The notes under the pieces are model-generated. The model saw only the letters and a list, made by a program, of their open reading frames with translations, did no database searches and was not told the DNA's origin. From Streptomyces canus (GTDB lineage Bacteria; Actinomycetota; Actinomycetes; Streptomycetales; Streptomycetaceae): a DNA stretch of 64,000 bases. Numbering within the stretch: the first letter of the stretch is position 1; each line of letters begins with the position of its first letter. Positions 45,350 to 53,366 of the stretch are shown here, piece after piece. The translations under genes were made by a program, and so were the position numbers. The stretch spans positions 9,362,001 to 9,426,000 of the forward strand of contig NZ_JAUSWW010000001.1 of NCBI RefSeq assembly GCF_030815415.1, given 5' to 3'.

Positions 45350-46009
45350 TCAGCGCAGTCGGCGTACGCGCAGTACCAGGTCGTCGGTGTGGTGCGCGCC
45401 GGCGCCGCCGTCGGGTGCTACGCGTGGCCGCTGCTCGTCCACCTCGATTTCCCAGTCGTCGTCGAGGAGATCGGCGACCATCGAGGGCCAGACATAGTCG
45501 GCCGGGTCGAAGCCGCCGTCGTCAGCATGCTGGGTGTCCATCCCCGCGTGGTGGACGAGCAGCAGTACGCCGCCGGGTGCGACGGCGGCGAGCAGTGCCC
45601 GCTCGGCGGCGGCGTCAGGGGTGCGCAGCAGCGCCGGGTACTGCGCCGAGACCAGATCGAAGGAGGCCGGCGGGAGCGCTGCCTCGGTGAGTGTGGCGTG
45701 GACCCAGTGAATGGCGACGCCGGCGTCCCGGGCGTGCCCGGCCGCCCGCTCCAGGGCCACGCCGGAGACCTCGAGCGCGGTCACGTCCCAGCCGCCGCGG
45801 GCGAGCCAGACGGCGTCCGCGCCTTCGCCGCAGCCGACGTCGAGCACGCGCCCGGGGGTGAGGTCGGCGACCTCGGCCACGAGCGCACCGTTGGGCCGGC
45901 CGCTCCACAACTGTTGTCGCTCGGTGTAACGGTCGTCCCACTCTGCCCGCACTGCGGGGTCTCCGAGATATCCGTCGGTGTGTGGTCCTGCTGCGATGTT
46001 GTCGGTCAC
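45350..46009 (-). CDS. Class I SAM-dependent methyltransferase
   Basis: The 219-residue protein (GTG 46009, VTDNIAAGPHTDGYLG) has the Rossmann motif I LDVGCGEGADAVWLARGGWDVTALEVS and motif II/III segments (ASFDLVSAQYPALL, LLAAVAPGGVLLLVHH). It resembles TehB/thiopurine-type small methyltransferases of unknown substrate. The frame extends to 46123 without a better start. The promoter region holds the palindrome 46051-46065. Confidence 0.82.
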   Translation of the reverse strand: MTDNIAAGPHTDGYLGDPAVRAEWDDRYTERQQLWSGRPNGALVAEVADLTPGRVLDVGCGEGADAVWLARGGWDVTALEVSGVALERAAGHARDAGVAIHWVHATLTEAALPPASFDLVSAQYPALLRTPDAAAERALLAAVAPGGVLLLVHHAGMDTQHADDGGFDPADYVWPSMVADLLDDDWEIEVDEQRPRVAPDGGAGAHHTDDLVLRVRRLR

Positions 46010-46050
46010 GAGCCCACGGTCTCCGACCGCGCTCAGGGTTGCCACTCTTG

Positions 46051-46065
46051 TTGCCGGTCCGGCAA
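46051..46065. promoter_or_regulatory. Perfect inverted repeat upstream of the methyltransferase
   Basis: TTGCCGG-T-CCGGCAA is a perfect 7-1-7 inverted repeat, 41 bp upstream of the methyltransferase GTG and just beyond the stop of the next gene (46074). Its position suits an operator; a short terminator for 46074-46433 is also possible because AAAACG follows on one side. Confidence 0.35.
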
Positions 46066-46073
46066 AACGACGT

Positions 46074-46433
46074 TCAGGATTCCTCCTGTGTGAACGCGTG
46101 GCTCCGTTCCACTTTGGCCACATGCAGGCTGTAGCTCTGGTACCACTCGGCGCGCCCGCGCTTTTGCGCCGCGCGATGCTCGGAGTTGGTTCGCCACTGT
46201 GTGAGGGCGTCGGCGTCGCGGAAGTACCCGACGGTGATGGACAGGCCGCCAGGGGTGTGTGCCTGGTCCATCCCCAGGTATCCAGGAACTTCCTTGACCA
46301 GCTCTTCCATGCGTTCGGCGGTCTCGCTGTAGCCGCTCATGTCCTGGGTTCGCACCGTGGTGAAGACAGCCACGTAGTAAGGGGGTTCGAAGGCCTGGAC
46401 GGGTAGGACAGGTGCCTCGGAGTCATGGCTCAT
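46074..46433 (-). CDS. Antibiotic-biosynthesis-monooxygenase-fold protein (ABM/DUF4188-like)
   Basis: From ATG 46433 (MSHDSEAPVLPVQAFEPP) the 119-residue product is a ferredoxin-like dimeric alpha/beta barrel: YYVAVFTTVRTQDMSGYSETAERMEELVKEVPGYLGMDQAH, GLSITVGYFRDADALTQWR, HRAAQKRGRAEWYQSYSLHVAKVERSH. ABM proteins are found both in secondary metabolism and in haem or general oxidation roles; no cofactor residue can be assigned. A TACAGT hexamer ends six bases before the ATG, so the mRNA may be leaderless. Confidence 0.8.
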   Translation of the reverse strand: MSHDSEAPVLPVQAFEPPYYVAVFTTVRTQDMSGYSETAERMEELVKEVPGYLGMDQAHTPGGLSITVGYFRDADALTQWRTNSEHRAAQKRGRAEWYQSYSLHVAKVERSHAFTQEES

Positions 46434-46659
46434 GACGTCACTGTAGGGCCGGCCTCCGGCCGTCATCAGCTGACAGTCGATCAGCGGATCGCGGTGCGGG
46501 AGGAATTGGAGGGGCGAAGGTCACAGAAGCATATCGGGCATTTAGTGCTTCGATCTTCACGGAAGGCTTACAAGTTGGCTAAGTTGGTCACTGTCTGCAC
46601 GACTCCCTCCGACAGGCAGGCGGTCTTGTGCACTCTCGTACGGAAGGAGTGCCGTTTCC

Positions 46660-48021
46660 ATGGCGCCGGAACGAACCTCGCCCCCCGAAGTGACCCCTTT
46701 CTCGGGCCGGGGCGGCTCCCTTCTCCCGGGGGAGGGCGAGGGGCCGAGCCGCGACGAGGTCCGGCGCAAGATCGACAGCTTCTACGACCGGGCGGAGAGC
46801 GACACCGGCACCTTCAACGCGACCCGCGCCGCCGCGATCCCGCGCCAGCGGGGTGCGGGCGGCCGTGACCGGTCCCAGGAGGACGTGCAGCCCGCGGTCG
46901 GCGCCCTTGCCCGGCAGTGGTTCGACGCCGCCCGCGCCAAGCTGGGTCCGACCGTGCCGGTATCGCAGCCGGAGAGAAGGGCGCCCGCCCGTCCCGACCG
47001 CGCGCCCCAGCAGGTGCGGCCCGCACGCCCGACGGAACGTCCCGCGCAACCCCTCGCTCTCGAAGCGCCCAAGTCGCCCACGAGCGCCGCACGGGAGTTG
47101 ACCGGCGGATCAGCTCGGGAAGCGGCCACAGGATTCCTTCCGGAGCTGCCCGCCCCACCCGTCGAGCCGCCCGCGGCAGTCGAGTCCCGGTGGGACGAGA
47201 GCGCCTGGCACACCGGAGCGCAGCCGGTCCTCGGCGGCGACGGGGCAGCGTGGCCGCCGTACCAGCCGGCCCAGGAGCCCGTCCCGGAGCCCACCGCGAT
47301 CTGGCCCACCGCCCCGGACCCCACTGCGGGTACCTACCAGGCGGAGCTTCCCGCACTCGGTGCGGAGACGTACGGTGCCGGCCCCGCGACCGACGCGACC
47401 GCGACGTACGCCATGGCTCTGCCGGCCGACCCCATCCCTGCCTACCCCGCCGGCCCACCGGCCGACGTGATCACCTCGACGTATGGCGCCGGCCTGACGA
47501 ACGTCTCTGCGCCCGCCGTGGTGGCCCCGGCGGCCCCCATCGAGACGGCTGCCGCACCCGCCTATGCCTACGCCGCAACGCCAGTGGCTGCCGCTCCGCC
47601 GGCTCCGGTCACCTACATGGCACCCGAAGCCCCCCCCTGGCTGCCGGTGGACCCGGGCCACAGCACCCAGGCCGAGCGGGTGATCGCCTTCGCCCGGGCG
47701 CAGATCGGTCGGCCCTGTGTGTGGGGCGCGGTGGGGCCGGGATCGTACGACGCCCCCGGTCTCACCCAGGCCGCGTGGAAGGCTGCAGGCGTCACGCTGC
47801 CCCGGACCGTCCAGGCACAGTGGGGAGTGGGGATGCAGATCTCCCTCGCCGACGTCCGGGTGGGAGACCTGGTCTTCTTCCACGACGACCTCAGCCACGT
47901 GGGTATCTGGAGCGGGGACGGCATGATGATTCACGCCCCGGGTCCGGGAGCGACCATCCGTGAGGAGTCGGTCTTCTTCGCCGGCCAGTCCGCGATCAAG
48001 GGTGCGGTCCGCCCGGCCTGA
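46660..48021 (+). CDS. NlpC/P60-like protein lacking the catalytic cysteine
   Basis: The 453-residue protein (ATG 46660, AAGGAG upstream) has a helical N-terminus (RDEVRRKIDSFYDRAESDTGTFNATRA), a long Pro/Ala/Thr-rich disordered middle (about 100-325), and a C-terminal NlpC/P60-type domain (STQAERVIAFARAQIGRPCVWGAVGPGSYDAPGLTQAAW ... GDLVFFHDDLSHVGIWSGDGMMIHAP). The DCSGL nucleophile motif of active peptidoglycan endopeptidases reads DAPGL: residue 365 is Ala. His413 is retained. A Cys occurs instead at 353 (PCVWG for PYVWG). No signal peptide is evident. It is probably a non-catalytic cell-wall-associated or scaffold protein. Confidence 0.82.
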   Translation: MAPERTSPPEVTPFSGRGGSLLPGEGEGPSRDEVRRKIDSFYDRAESDTGTFNATRAAAIPRQRGAGGRDRSQEDVQPAVGALARQWFDAARAKLGPTVPVSQPERRAPARPDRAPQQVRPARPTERPAQPLALEAPKSPTSAARELTGGSAREAATGFLPELPAPPVEPPAAVESRWDESAWHTGAQPVLGGDGAAWPPYQPAQEPVPEPTAIWPTAPDPTAGTYQAELPALGAETYGAGPATDATATYAMALPADPIPAYPAGPPADVITSTYGAGLTNVSAPAVVAPAAPIETAAAPAYAYAATPVAAAPPAPVTYMAPEAPPWLPVDPGHSTQAERVIAFARAQIGRPCVWGAVGPGSYDAPGLTQAAWKAAGVTLPRTVQAQWGVGMQISLADVRVGDLVFFHDDLSHVGIWSGDGMMIHAPGPGATIREESVFFAGQSAIKGAVRPA

Positions 48022-48310
48022 CGCCCCGCTTCCGCCGGCTGTATCGGTCGTTCGAGTCGTGCTGAGCGGCCACCGCCCAGGCGGTACGCCGTCCCGCTTC
48101 CGTGCCCAACACCATCGACCCGTCAGTTCGCCGGTGAGCAGGGCGCCCTCACGCCGCGTCAGGTCCCGGATCGCGGAGGTGTCCGCCGACTCGGCGAACC
48201 GGGCGCGTTGAGTGGGTGAAGCTTGGGCCTGCGATCCCAGCGCGGGGCATGGATGAGGCTCGCGGCCTTACCCGGCCGAGTCGACGGACACGACGCGCTG
48301 GAGGCGAGCC

Positions 48311-49981
48311 ATGAATCAAACAGACGATCAAGCCGACCCCACGACCCATCAGGTCCCGGTCCTCATTGTCGGCGGTTCCCTCGTCGGCCTGTCGACCTCC
48401 CTGTTCCTGGGCCGGTTGGGCGTACGGCACACGCTGGTGGAGCGCCACGCCGGCACTTCCATCCACCCTCGTGGGCGGGGCAACAACGTCCGCACCATGG
48501 AGCTGTTCCGGACGGCCGGCATCGAGCCGGGGATCCGGGAGGCAGCCGCCACACTGGACGACAACCACGGGATCCTGCAGGCGCCCACCCTGGTCGGCGA
48601 CGCGGGCGAGTGGCTCTTCAAGGAGATCGACGCGGGCGGCGCACTGGCCCGCTTCAGCCCCAGCTCGTGGTGCCTGTGCAGTCAGAACGACCTGGAGCCG
48701 GTGCTGTTCGAGCACGCCGAACGGCTTGGCGGCGATCTGCGGTACGGGACCGAACTGCTGTCGTTCGACAGTGACCCCTCCGGCGTCACCGCGGTGGTCA
48801 AGAGCCGGGACACGGGCGAACACACCACCATCCGTGCGGACTACCTCGTCGCGGCGGACGGTCCCCGCAGCCCCGTCCGCGAGCAACTCGGCATCGCCCA
48901 GAGCGGTCCTGGTGACCTGTTCAGCAACGTCAGCATCACCTTCCGGTCCCGCCGCCTCGCCGATGTCGTGGGCGACCGCCGCTTCATCGTCTGCTACCTG
49001 ACGGACCCGGAAGCCGACGGCGCTCTGCTGCCCGTGGACAACCACGAGAACTGGGTCTTCCACGCTCCCTGGCACCCGGAACGCGGCGAGACCCTGGAGG
49101 AGTTCACCGACGAGCGGTGTGCCGAGCACATCAGACGCGCGGTCGGAGTGGCCGACCTCGACGTACAGGTCACCGGCAAGGCTCCCTGGAACGCCGCCCA
49201 GCGGGTCGCCCGCAGCTACCGGGCCGGACGGGTCTTCCTGGCCGGTGACTCGGCCCACGAGATGTCCCCCACCGGGGCCTTCGGCTCCAACACCGGCATC
49301 CAGGACGCGCACAACCTCGCCTGGAAGCTGGCCGCGGTGCTCGGCGGATGGGCGGGGGAGGGGTTGCTGGACACCTACGACGCCGAGCGGCGCCCGGTGG
49401 CCGAGGCGACCAGTGCCCGCGCCGCCGCACGGTCGGTCGAGCACAGCCACCCCGGCTTCGCCCCGCCGCCCGGCATGGGCGGTGGCGGCGGTGGGGGCGG
49501 CCCGCAGCGCGGCATCCTCAACGTGGTCCTGGGCTACCGCTATCCGCAGGGCGCCGTCGTCGGCACCGACCCCGCGGCTCCGGTCGTGCCGGAACGCTTC
49601 GACCTGTCAGGTGAACCCGGCAGCAGGGCCCCCCACCTGGCGGTACGTCACCAAGGCGAGCGGATCTCCACGCTGGATCTCTACGAACGCTCGTTCGTGC
49701 TGCTCAGCGACGCCGATGACCCGAGTGGCTGGCACGAGGCGGCCATTCGGCTCGCCGAAGAGATGTCCGTCCCACTGGCCTCCTACCGGGTGGGCAGCGC
49801 TCCCGATGCCGAGCTGACGCCCGAGGGCGACACGGACTGGTCGGCCGTCCATGGAACGGCGCGCGGCGGCGCCGTACTTGTGCGGCCCGACGGGTTCGTG
49901 GCCTGGCGGTCCGCAGGGCCGGACCCGGACGCGCAGTCGGCACTGCGCCACGTCCTGACGACGCTGCTGGCAGCGGTCTGA
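48311..49981 (+). CDS. FAD-dependent aromatic polyketide hydroxylase (WhiE-ORFVIII-like)
   Basis: The 556-residue protein is a class A flavoprotein monooxygenase: FAD motif VLIVGGSLVGLSTSLFLGRLG, the DG motif YLVAADGPRSPVREQLGI, and GRVFLAGDSAHEMSPTGAFGSNTGIQDAHNLAWKLA. A C-terminal thioredoxin-like domain follows. It resembles hydroxylases acting on aromatic polyketides (RdmE, TcmG and spore-pigment type). It likely hydroxylates the spore-pigment polyketide made by the genes at 51680-57034. In S. coelicolor the equivalent whiE gene is divergent from the operon; here it is co-directional and separated by two surface-protein genes. A 4-Gly-rich linker (GGGGGGGG, about residue 395) is notable. 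Confidence 0.88.
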   Translation: MNQTDDQADPTTHQVPVLIVGGSLVGLSTSLFLGRLGVRHTLVERHAGTSIHPRGRGNNVRTMELFRTAGIEPGIREAAATLDDNHGILQAPTLVGDAGEWLFKEIDAGGALARFSPSSWCLCSQNDLEPVLFEHAERLGGDLRYGTELLSFDSDPSGVTAVVKSRDTGEHTTIRADYLVAADGPRSPVREQLGIAQSGPGDLFSNVSITFRSRRLADVVGDRRFIVCYLTDPEADGALLPVDNHENWVFHAPWHPERGETLEEFTDERCAEHIRRAVGVADLDVQVTGKAPWNAAQRVARSYRAGRVFLAGDSAHEMSPTGAFGSNTGIQDAHNLAWKLAAVLGGWAGEGLLDTYDAERRPVAEATSARAAARSVEHSHPGFAPPPGMGGGGGGGGPQRGILNVVLGYRYPQGAVVGTDPAAPVVPERFDLSGEPGSRAPHLAVRHQGERISTLDLYERSFVLLSDADDPSGWHEAAIRLAEEMSVPLASYRVGSAPDAELTPEGDTDWSAVHGTARGGAVLVRPDGFVAWRSAGPDPDAQSALRHVLTTLLAAV

Positions 49982-49990
49982 CCTCGTAAG

Positions 49991-50031
49991 ACACGGCCGG
50001 CCGACCCCTCGACGGGGTCGGCCGGCCGTGT
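49991..50031 (+). terminator. Strong hairpin terminator after the hydroxylase gene
   Basis: ACACGGCCGGCCGACCCC (49991-50008) pairs perfectly over 18 bp with 50014-50031 around a five-base loop, nine bases after the hydroxylase stop. No long T-tract follows, as is usual for Streptomyces terminators. Confidence 0.85.
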
Positions 50032-50195
50032 CGCGCGGTCGTGACGTCGTTCCGCCGGGAACCGTGCGGGTTCACCCGTGTGATCGTCCCGAGTTGTGAC
50101 GGGCGGTCAGCTGACTGACGGTGGATCACGTCGAGGGCGGGTCACATCAGCTGACGAAGTGCCAGCTGTCCGCCCCTTGACGGAGGGAACGTCAG

Positions 50196-50735
50196 ATGCA
50201 CTCTGCTCGCATGCTCCTGGCCACCGCGGCGGCTTCGACCGTCCTCGTCCTCGGCGCTCCCGGCGCCTACGCGGCCGGGAACGACTGGGAGGACCACACG
50301 GACTCCTCCTACAGCAAGGACCACGACAAGGAGTACGACAAGGAGCACGGCAAGGACGCCGGCCATGACTCGCCGCGCGGTGGCATGCACACCGGCGGTG
50401 GGGCCCTGACCGCGGCGAACGTGGACGGCTCGGACACCGCCAAGGACCCCAAGTTCGACCCGGAGACCTACAAGGACAAGGAGCATGGCAAGGACTCCGG
50501 CAGCGGTAAGCAGGACGCGGGCTCCTGGAGCAAGGAGGACGGCGGCGACTCCTGGAGCAAGGAGGACAGCGACTCCTGGAGCGGCAAGGAGGAGAAGCCC
50601 AGCGGCGGAATGCACACCGGAGGCGGCGCGTTGGCCTCGCCTGCCGTGACCGCGGGTGGGCTGGCAGTCCTGGCCGTCGTCGGAACCGGTCTGTACTCGG
50701 TGCGCCGCAGGAAGACCGCCGGAAGCGTGGCCTGA
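50196..50735 (+). CDS. Secreted, probably sortase-anchored surface protein
   Basis: The 179-residue protein has a signal peptide (to AYAAG, about residue 27) and a charged, Asp/Lys/Ser-rich body. The C-terminus is typical of a sorting signal: hydrophobic helix GGLAVLAVVGTGLYSV followed by the basic tail RRRKTAGSVA. The usual LPxTG/LAxTG motif is missing. Instead the element GGMHTGGGAL occurs twice, at residues 62-71 (after Pro-Arg) and 137-146 (after Pro-Ser), the second directly before the membrane helix. A sortase gene follows at 50858, so GGMHTGGG may be the recognition element (inference). Confidence 0.75.
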   Translation: MHSARMLLATAAASTVLVLGAPGAYAAGNDWEDHTDSSYSKDHDKEYDKEHGKDAGHDSPRGGMHTGGGALTAANVDGSDTAKDPKFDPETYKDKEHGKDSGSGKQDAGSWSKEDGGDSWSKEDSDSWSGKEEKPSGGMHTGGGALASPAVTAGGLAVLAVVGTGLYSVRRRKTAGSVA

Positions 50736-50761
50736 CCCATGCCGGACGCGATAGCCGCTGT

Positions 50762-50790
50762 GGCCGCCACGCCCGTGCAGCGTGGCGGCC
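50762..50790 (+). terminator. Hairpin between surface protein and sortase genes
   Basis: GGCCGCCACG (50762-50771) and CGTGGCGGCC (50781-50790) form a 10-bp stem with a nine-base loop, 26 bases after the surface-protein stop. It may partly uncouple the two genes. Confidence 0.6.
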
Positions 50791-50857
50791 CCGCCGGCTT
50801 TCCCCGTGCCCCGTCCCTCGTCCGATGTGCTGCCGTGCCCTGGTGAGGTGGTGTCCG

Positions 50858-51517
50858 ATGGCAGTCCCCCCGTCCCCCGCAGACAACCCTTCCCGTACCA
50901 AGGTGATGGTGATCGGCGCCGTGGCCGCCCTGGTGCTGGCCATCAGCCTGTTCGGCGGCAATGACACCGCGTCCGACACCGCGTCGTCCGACGCCCCCCG
51001 CCCGTCGCGGCCCGCTCACACCGCCGCGGCGGCTCCGCCGGCCGCACAGCCCGCGGGGAAGCATCTGCCGCGATCGCGGCCCGTACGCCTGCTCATTCCG
51101 AAGATCTCCGTCGACGCCCCCTTCACCGAACTCGCCATCGGCCGCACGGGACAGCTCCAGCCGCCCCCTGCCGACGACACCAACCTCGTCGGCTGGCACG
51201 CCGAGGGAGCGTCCCCCGGAGAGGCGGGCACGTCGATCATCGCCGGGCACGTCGACACGGCGACCTCGGCAGCCGTCTTCGCGGACCTCGGCGAACTGGA
51301 GAAGGGGGACGTCTTCCGCGTCAGACGAGCCGACGGCCGCACAGCGTCCTTCGTGGTCGACAGCGTGGAGACGTTCGACAAGGAGAACTTCCCCAGCCGG
51401 CGCGTGTACGCCGACACGGCCCAGGCACAGGTCCGGCTCATCACCTGCGCGGGTGACTACGACCGCACCGTCAGGGACTACACGGACAACCTGGTGGTCT
51501 TCGCGCACCTCGCCTGA
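50858..51517 (+). CDS. Class F-like sortase
   Basis: From ATG 50858 (MAVPPSPADNPSRTK) the 219-residue protein has one N-terminal membrane anchor (VMVIGAVAALVLAISLF), a Pro/Ala linker, and the sortase beta-barrel. Catalytic His131 lies in SIIAGHVDT, Cys197 in VRLITCAGDYDR, and the Arg in RDYTDNLVV. The context is of the class E/F type without a membrane C-terminus. It lies next to a surface protein with an atypical sorting signal and would attach it to peptidoglycan. Confidence 0.88.
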   Translation: MAVPPSPADNPSRTKVMVIGAVAALVLAISLFGGNDTASDTASSDAPRPSRPAHTAAAAPPAAQPAGKHLPRSRPVRLLIPKISVDAPFTELAIGRTGQLQPPPADDTNLVGWHAEGASPGEAGTSIIAGHVDTATSAAVFADLGELEKGDVFRVRRADGRTASFVVDSVETFDKENFPSRRVYADTAQAQVRLITCAGDYDRTVRDYTDNLVVFAHLA

Positions 51518-51679
51518 TCGGGCCCCGTCTTCCCCGACGGCCGGTCACCCGGGCAGTGGCACAGGAGTCGCGCGGCTGTGGGAGCGGGATCAGGATCGAA
51601 GAGATCGAGGCACGTCAGCGTCTCATCGACATCGCCGCGATCCGTCCGCTTCCGCCCCCGCGAAGGAGATGTGCGCAGC

Positions 51680-52837
51680 ATGACCACCACGTCCGAACAT
51701 GTTCCGGAAACTCTCATGCGACAGGCGGCGCAACGCGTCTCCCAGTCCGTGTTCGACGGCTCCCCGCTCCGCGTCGTCCTGCTGGTGGACGTCTACGACG
51801 GTGCCCAGCAGCAGTTCCTGGAGGCGTACGAGCAGCTGTGCAACCAAGTCGCCTCCGTCCCCGGGCATGTCAGCGACCAGCTGTGCCAGTCCATCGAGAA
51901 TCCCTCCCAGTGGCTCATCACGAGTGAGTGGGAAAGCGCCCCGCCCTTCCTCACCTGGGTGAACAGCGAGGAACACGTGCGGATGGTGGAGCCACTGCAC
52001 AGCTGTGTCCGCGACACCAGGTCCCTTCGCTTCCACATCGTCCGCGAGACCGGCGGTCCGGCGGCGCAGACCGGGTCCGGCACGCGCCGCCTCCAGGTGG
52101 CACCGAGGATCGGCGACGGCCTGATCCGGCACGCGCTCACCTTCACGGTCAAGCCCGGCAGCGAGAAGAAGGTGGCCGAGATCCTGTCCGGGTACACGTC
52201 ACCGGAGCCGCGGGTCGACGACACCACCCAACTGTGCCGCACCTCCCTGTTCATGCACGGCAACCGGGTGGTCCGGGCCATCGAGGTACGGGGCGACCTG
52301 CTCGCCGCGCTGCGGCACGTCGCCCGGCAGCCCGAGGTACGGGCCGTCGAGGAGGCCATCAACCCCTATCTGGAGCAGGACAGGGACCTCGACGACCCCG
52401 AGTCCGCCCGCGTCTTCTTCACCCGGGCGGCGCTGCCCGCCGTACACCATGTGACGGCAGGCCAGGAGAGCCCGGATGCGGTGCGGCACGCGCTGTACTA
52501 CCCGGCCCGTGAGGGGTGCGGTATGCGGCTGGCCGAGTTGCTGGCCCGTCAGGACGAGGCGGCGGCGGACGATCCGCACGGACCGGTGCTGCGCAGCACG
52601 ATCTTCCAGCGCGACGACGTCGTCGTACGGCTGGTCGACGTGCGCGGCGGCCTCGACACCGACCCGAGCCCCGTGCTCGGTCTCACGGATCGCACTCAGG
52701 CGGCCGAGCTGACGGAACTGCTCGACGGCGAAGCCTTCGGAGCGGACGGTCCGGCGCTGAAGGACGGCGCCCCCGCTCGCCTCCTCACGGTCTCCCGCAT
52801 GGAACTCGTCACCGACCGTCGCGCGCCCGACGCCTGA
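51680..52837 (+). CDS. SchA/CurD-domain protein (WhiE ORFI-like)
   Basis: The 385-residue protein starts at ATG 51680 (MTTTSEHVPETLMRQ); GTG 51671 after AAGGAG is an alternative. An N-terminal dimeric alpha/beta-barrel ABM-like module (LRVVLLVDVYDGAQQQFLEAYEQL ... WLITSEWES) is followed by a SchA/CurD-like domain (ALTFTVKPGSEKKVAEILSGYT ... VVRAIEVRGDLLAALRHVARQPEVRAVEEAINPYL) and a third ABM-like repeat (ALYYPAREGCGMRLAELLARQDE). It is the first gene of the spore-pigment operon and has the same place as whiE ORFI. Its exact function is not established. Confidence 0.85.
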   Translation: MTTTSEHVPETLMRQAAQRVSQSVFDGSPLRVVLLVDVYDGAQQQFLEAYEQLCNQVASVPGHVSDQLCQSIENPSQWLITSEWESAPPFLTWVNSEEHVRMVEPLHSCVRDTRSLRFHIVRETGGPAAQTGSGTRRLQVAPRIGDGLIRHALTFTVKPGSEKKVAEILSGYTSPEPRVDDTTQLCRTSLFMHGNRVVRAIEVRGDLLAALRHVARQPEVRAVEEAINPYLEQDRDLDDPESARVFFTRAALPAVHHVTAGQESPDAVRHALYYPAREGCGMRLAELLARQDEAAADDPHGPVLRSTIFQRDDVVVRLVDVRGGLDTDPSPVLGLTDRTQAAELTELLDGEAFGADGPALKDGAPARLLTVSRMELVTDRRAPDA

Positions 52838-52904
52838 CTCGCCGGTACCCGGGCCGTGACGGCCACGCCCCCCTGTCGATGCTGCACATGTTCGGAGGAA
52901 CGTC

Positions 52905-53366
52905 GTGAACAACCGCCATCCCGGAATCGTGGATGTCAGCGAGGTCGAGCCCAACACTCGGCGCGGTGGCGACCTGCGTGCCCTGCTCACCCCCACCACC
53001 GTCGGCTCGACCAGCGGCTTCATGGGCGTGGCCATCATCCAGCCCGGCGACCGCATCGCCGAGCACTACCACCCGTACTCCGAGGAGTTCATCTACGTCC
53101 TGTGCGGGCAGCTGGAGGTGGACCTGGACGGTGAGCCCCACCCGCTCCAGCCCGAGCAGGGGCTGCTGATCCCCACCCACATGCGCCACCGCTTCCGCAA
53201 CGTCGGCAAGGTGGAGGCCCGCATGGTCTTCCACCTCGGCCCGCTCGCCCCGAGCCCGCCGCTCGGCCATGTCGACACCGAGGACGCCGACGGCGTACCG
53301 ATCGTGGTGGAGGCGGCCCCCGGGGGTGCGGGACGGCCGGCCGAGCGATCACAGGTCCGTTCATGA
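52905..53366 (+). CDS. Cupin protein (WhiE ORFII-like)
   Basis: The 153-residue protein starts at GTG 52905 after GGAGGAAC. Single cupin barrel: GDRIAEHYHPYSEEFIYVLCGQLEVDLDG (metal-binding His/Glu motif 1) and PTHMRHRFRNVGKVEARMVFHLG (motif 2). In spore-pigment clusters this gene lies directly before the ketosynthase; here its end overlaps the KS start by ATGA. The role in pigment modification is not proven. Confidence 0.88.
   Translation: MNNRHPGIVDVSEVEPNTRRGGDLRALLTPTTVGSTSGFMGVAIIQPGDRIAEHYHPYSEEFIYVLCGQLEVDLDGEPHPLQPEQGLLIPTHMRHRFRNVGKVEARMVFHLGPLAPSPPLGHVDTEDADGVPIVVEAAPGGAGRPAERSQVRS

Noticed and set aside
46467..46659. Possible ydaO (cyclic-di-AMP) riboswitch before the NlpC/P60-like gene
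   Set aside because: I could not find the conserved ydaO core or pairing pattern in the 193-bp leader.
48022..48310. Possible gene remnant on the minus strand before the hydroxylase
   Set aside because: A frame with RDLTRREGALLTGEL exists but no start, no full domain and no ribosome site; it may only reflect codon bias. I see no gene here.
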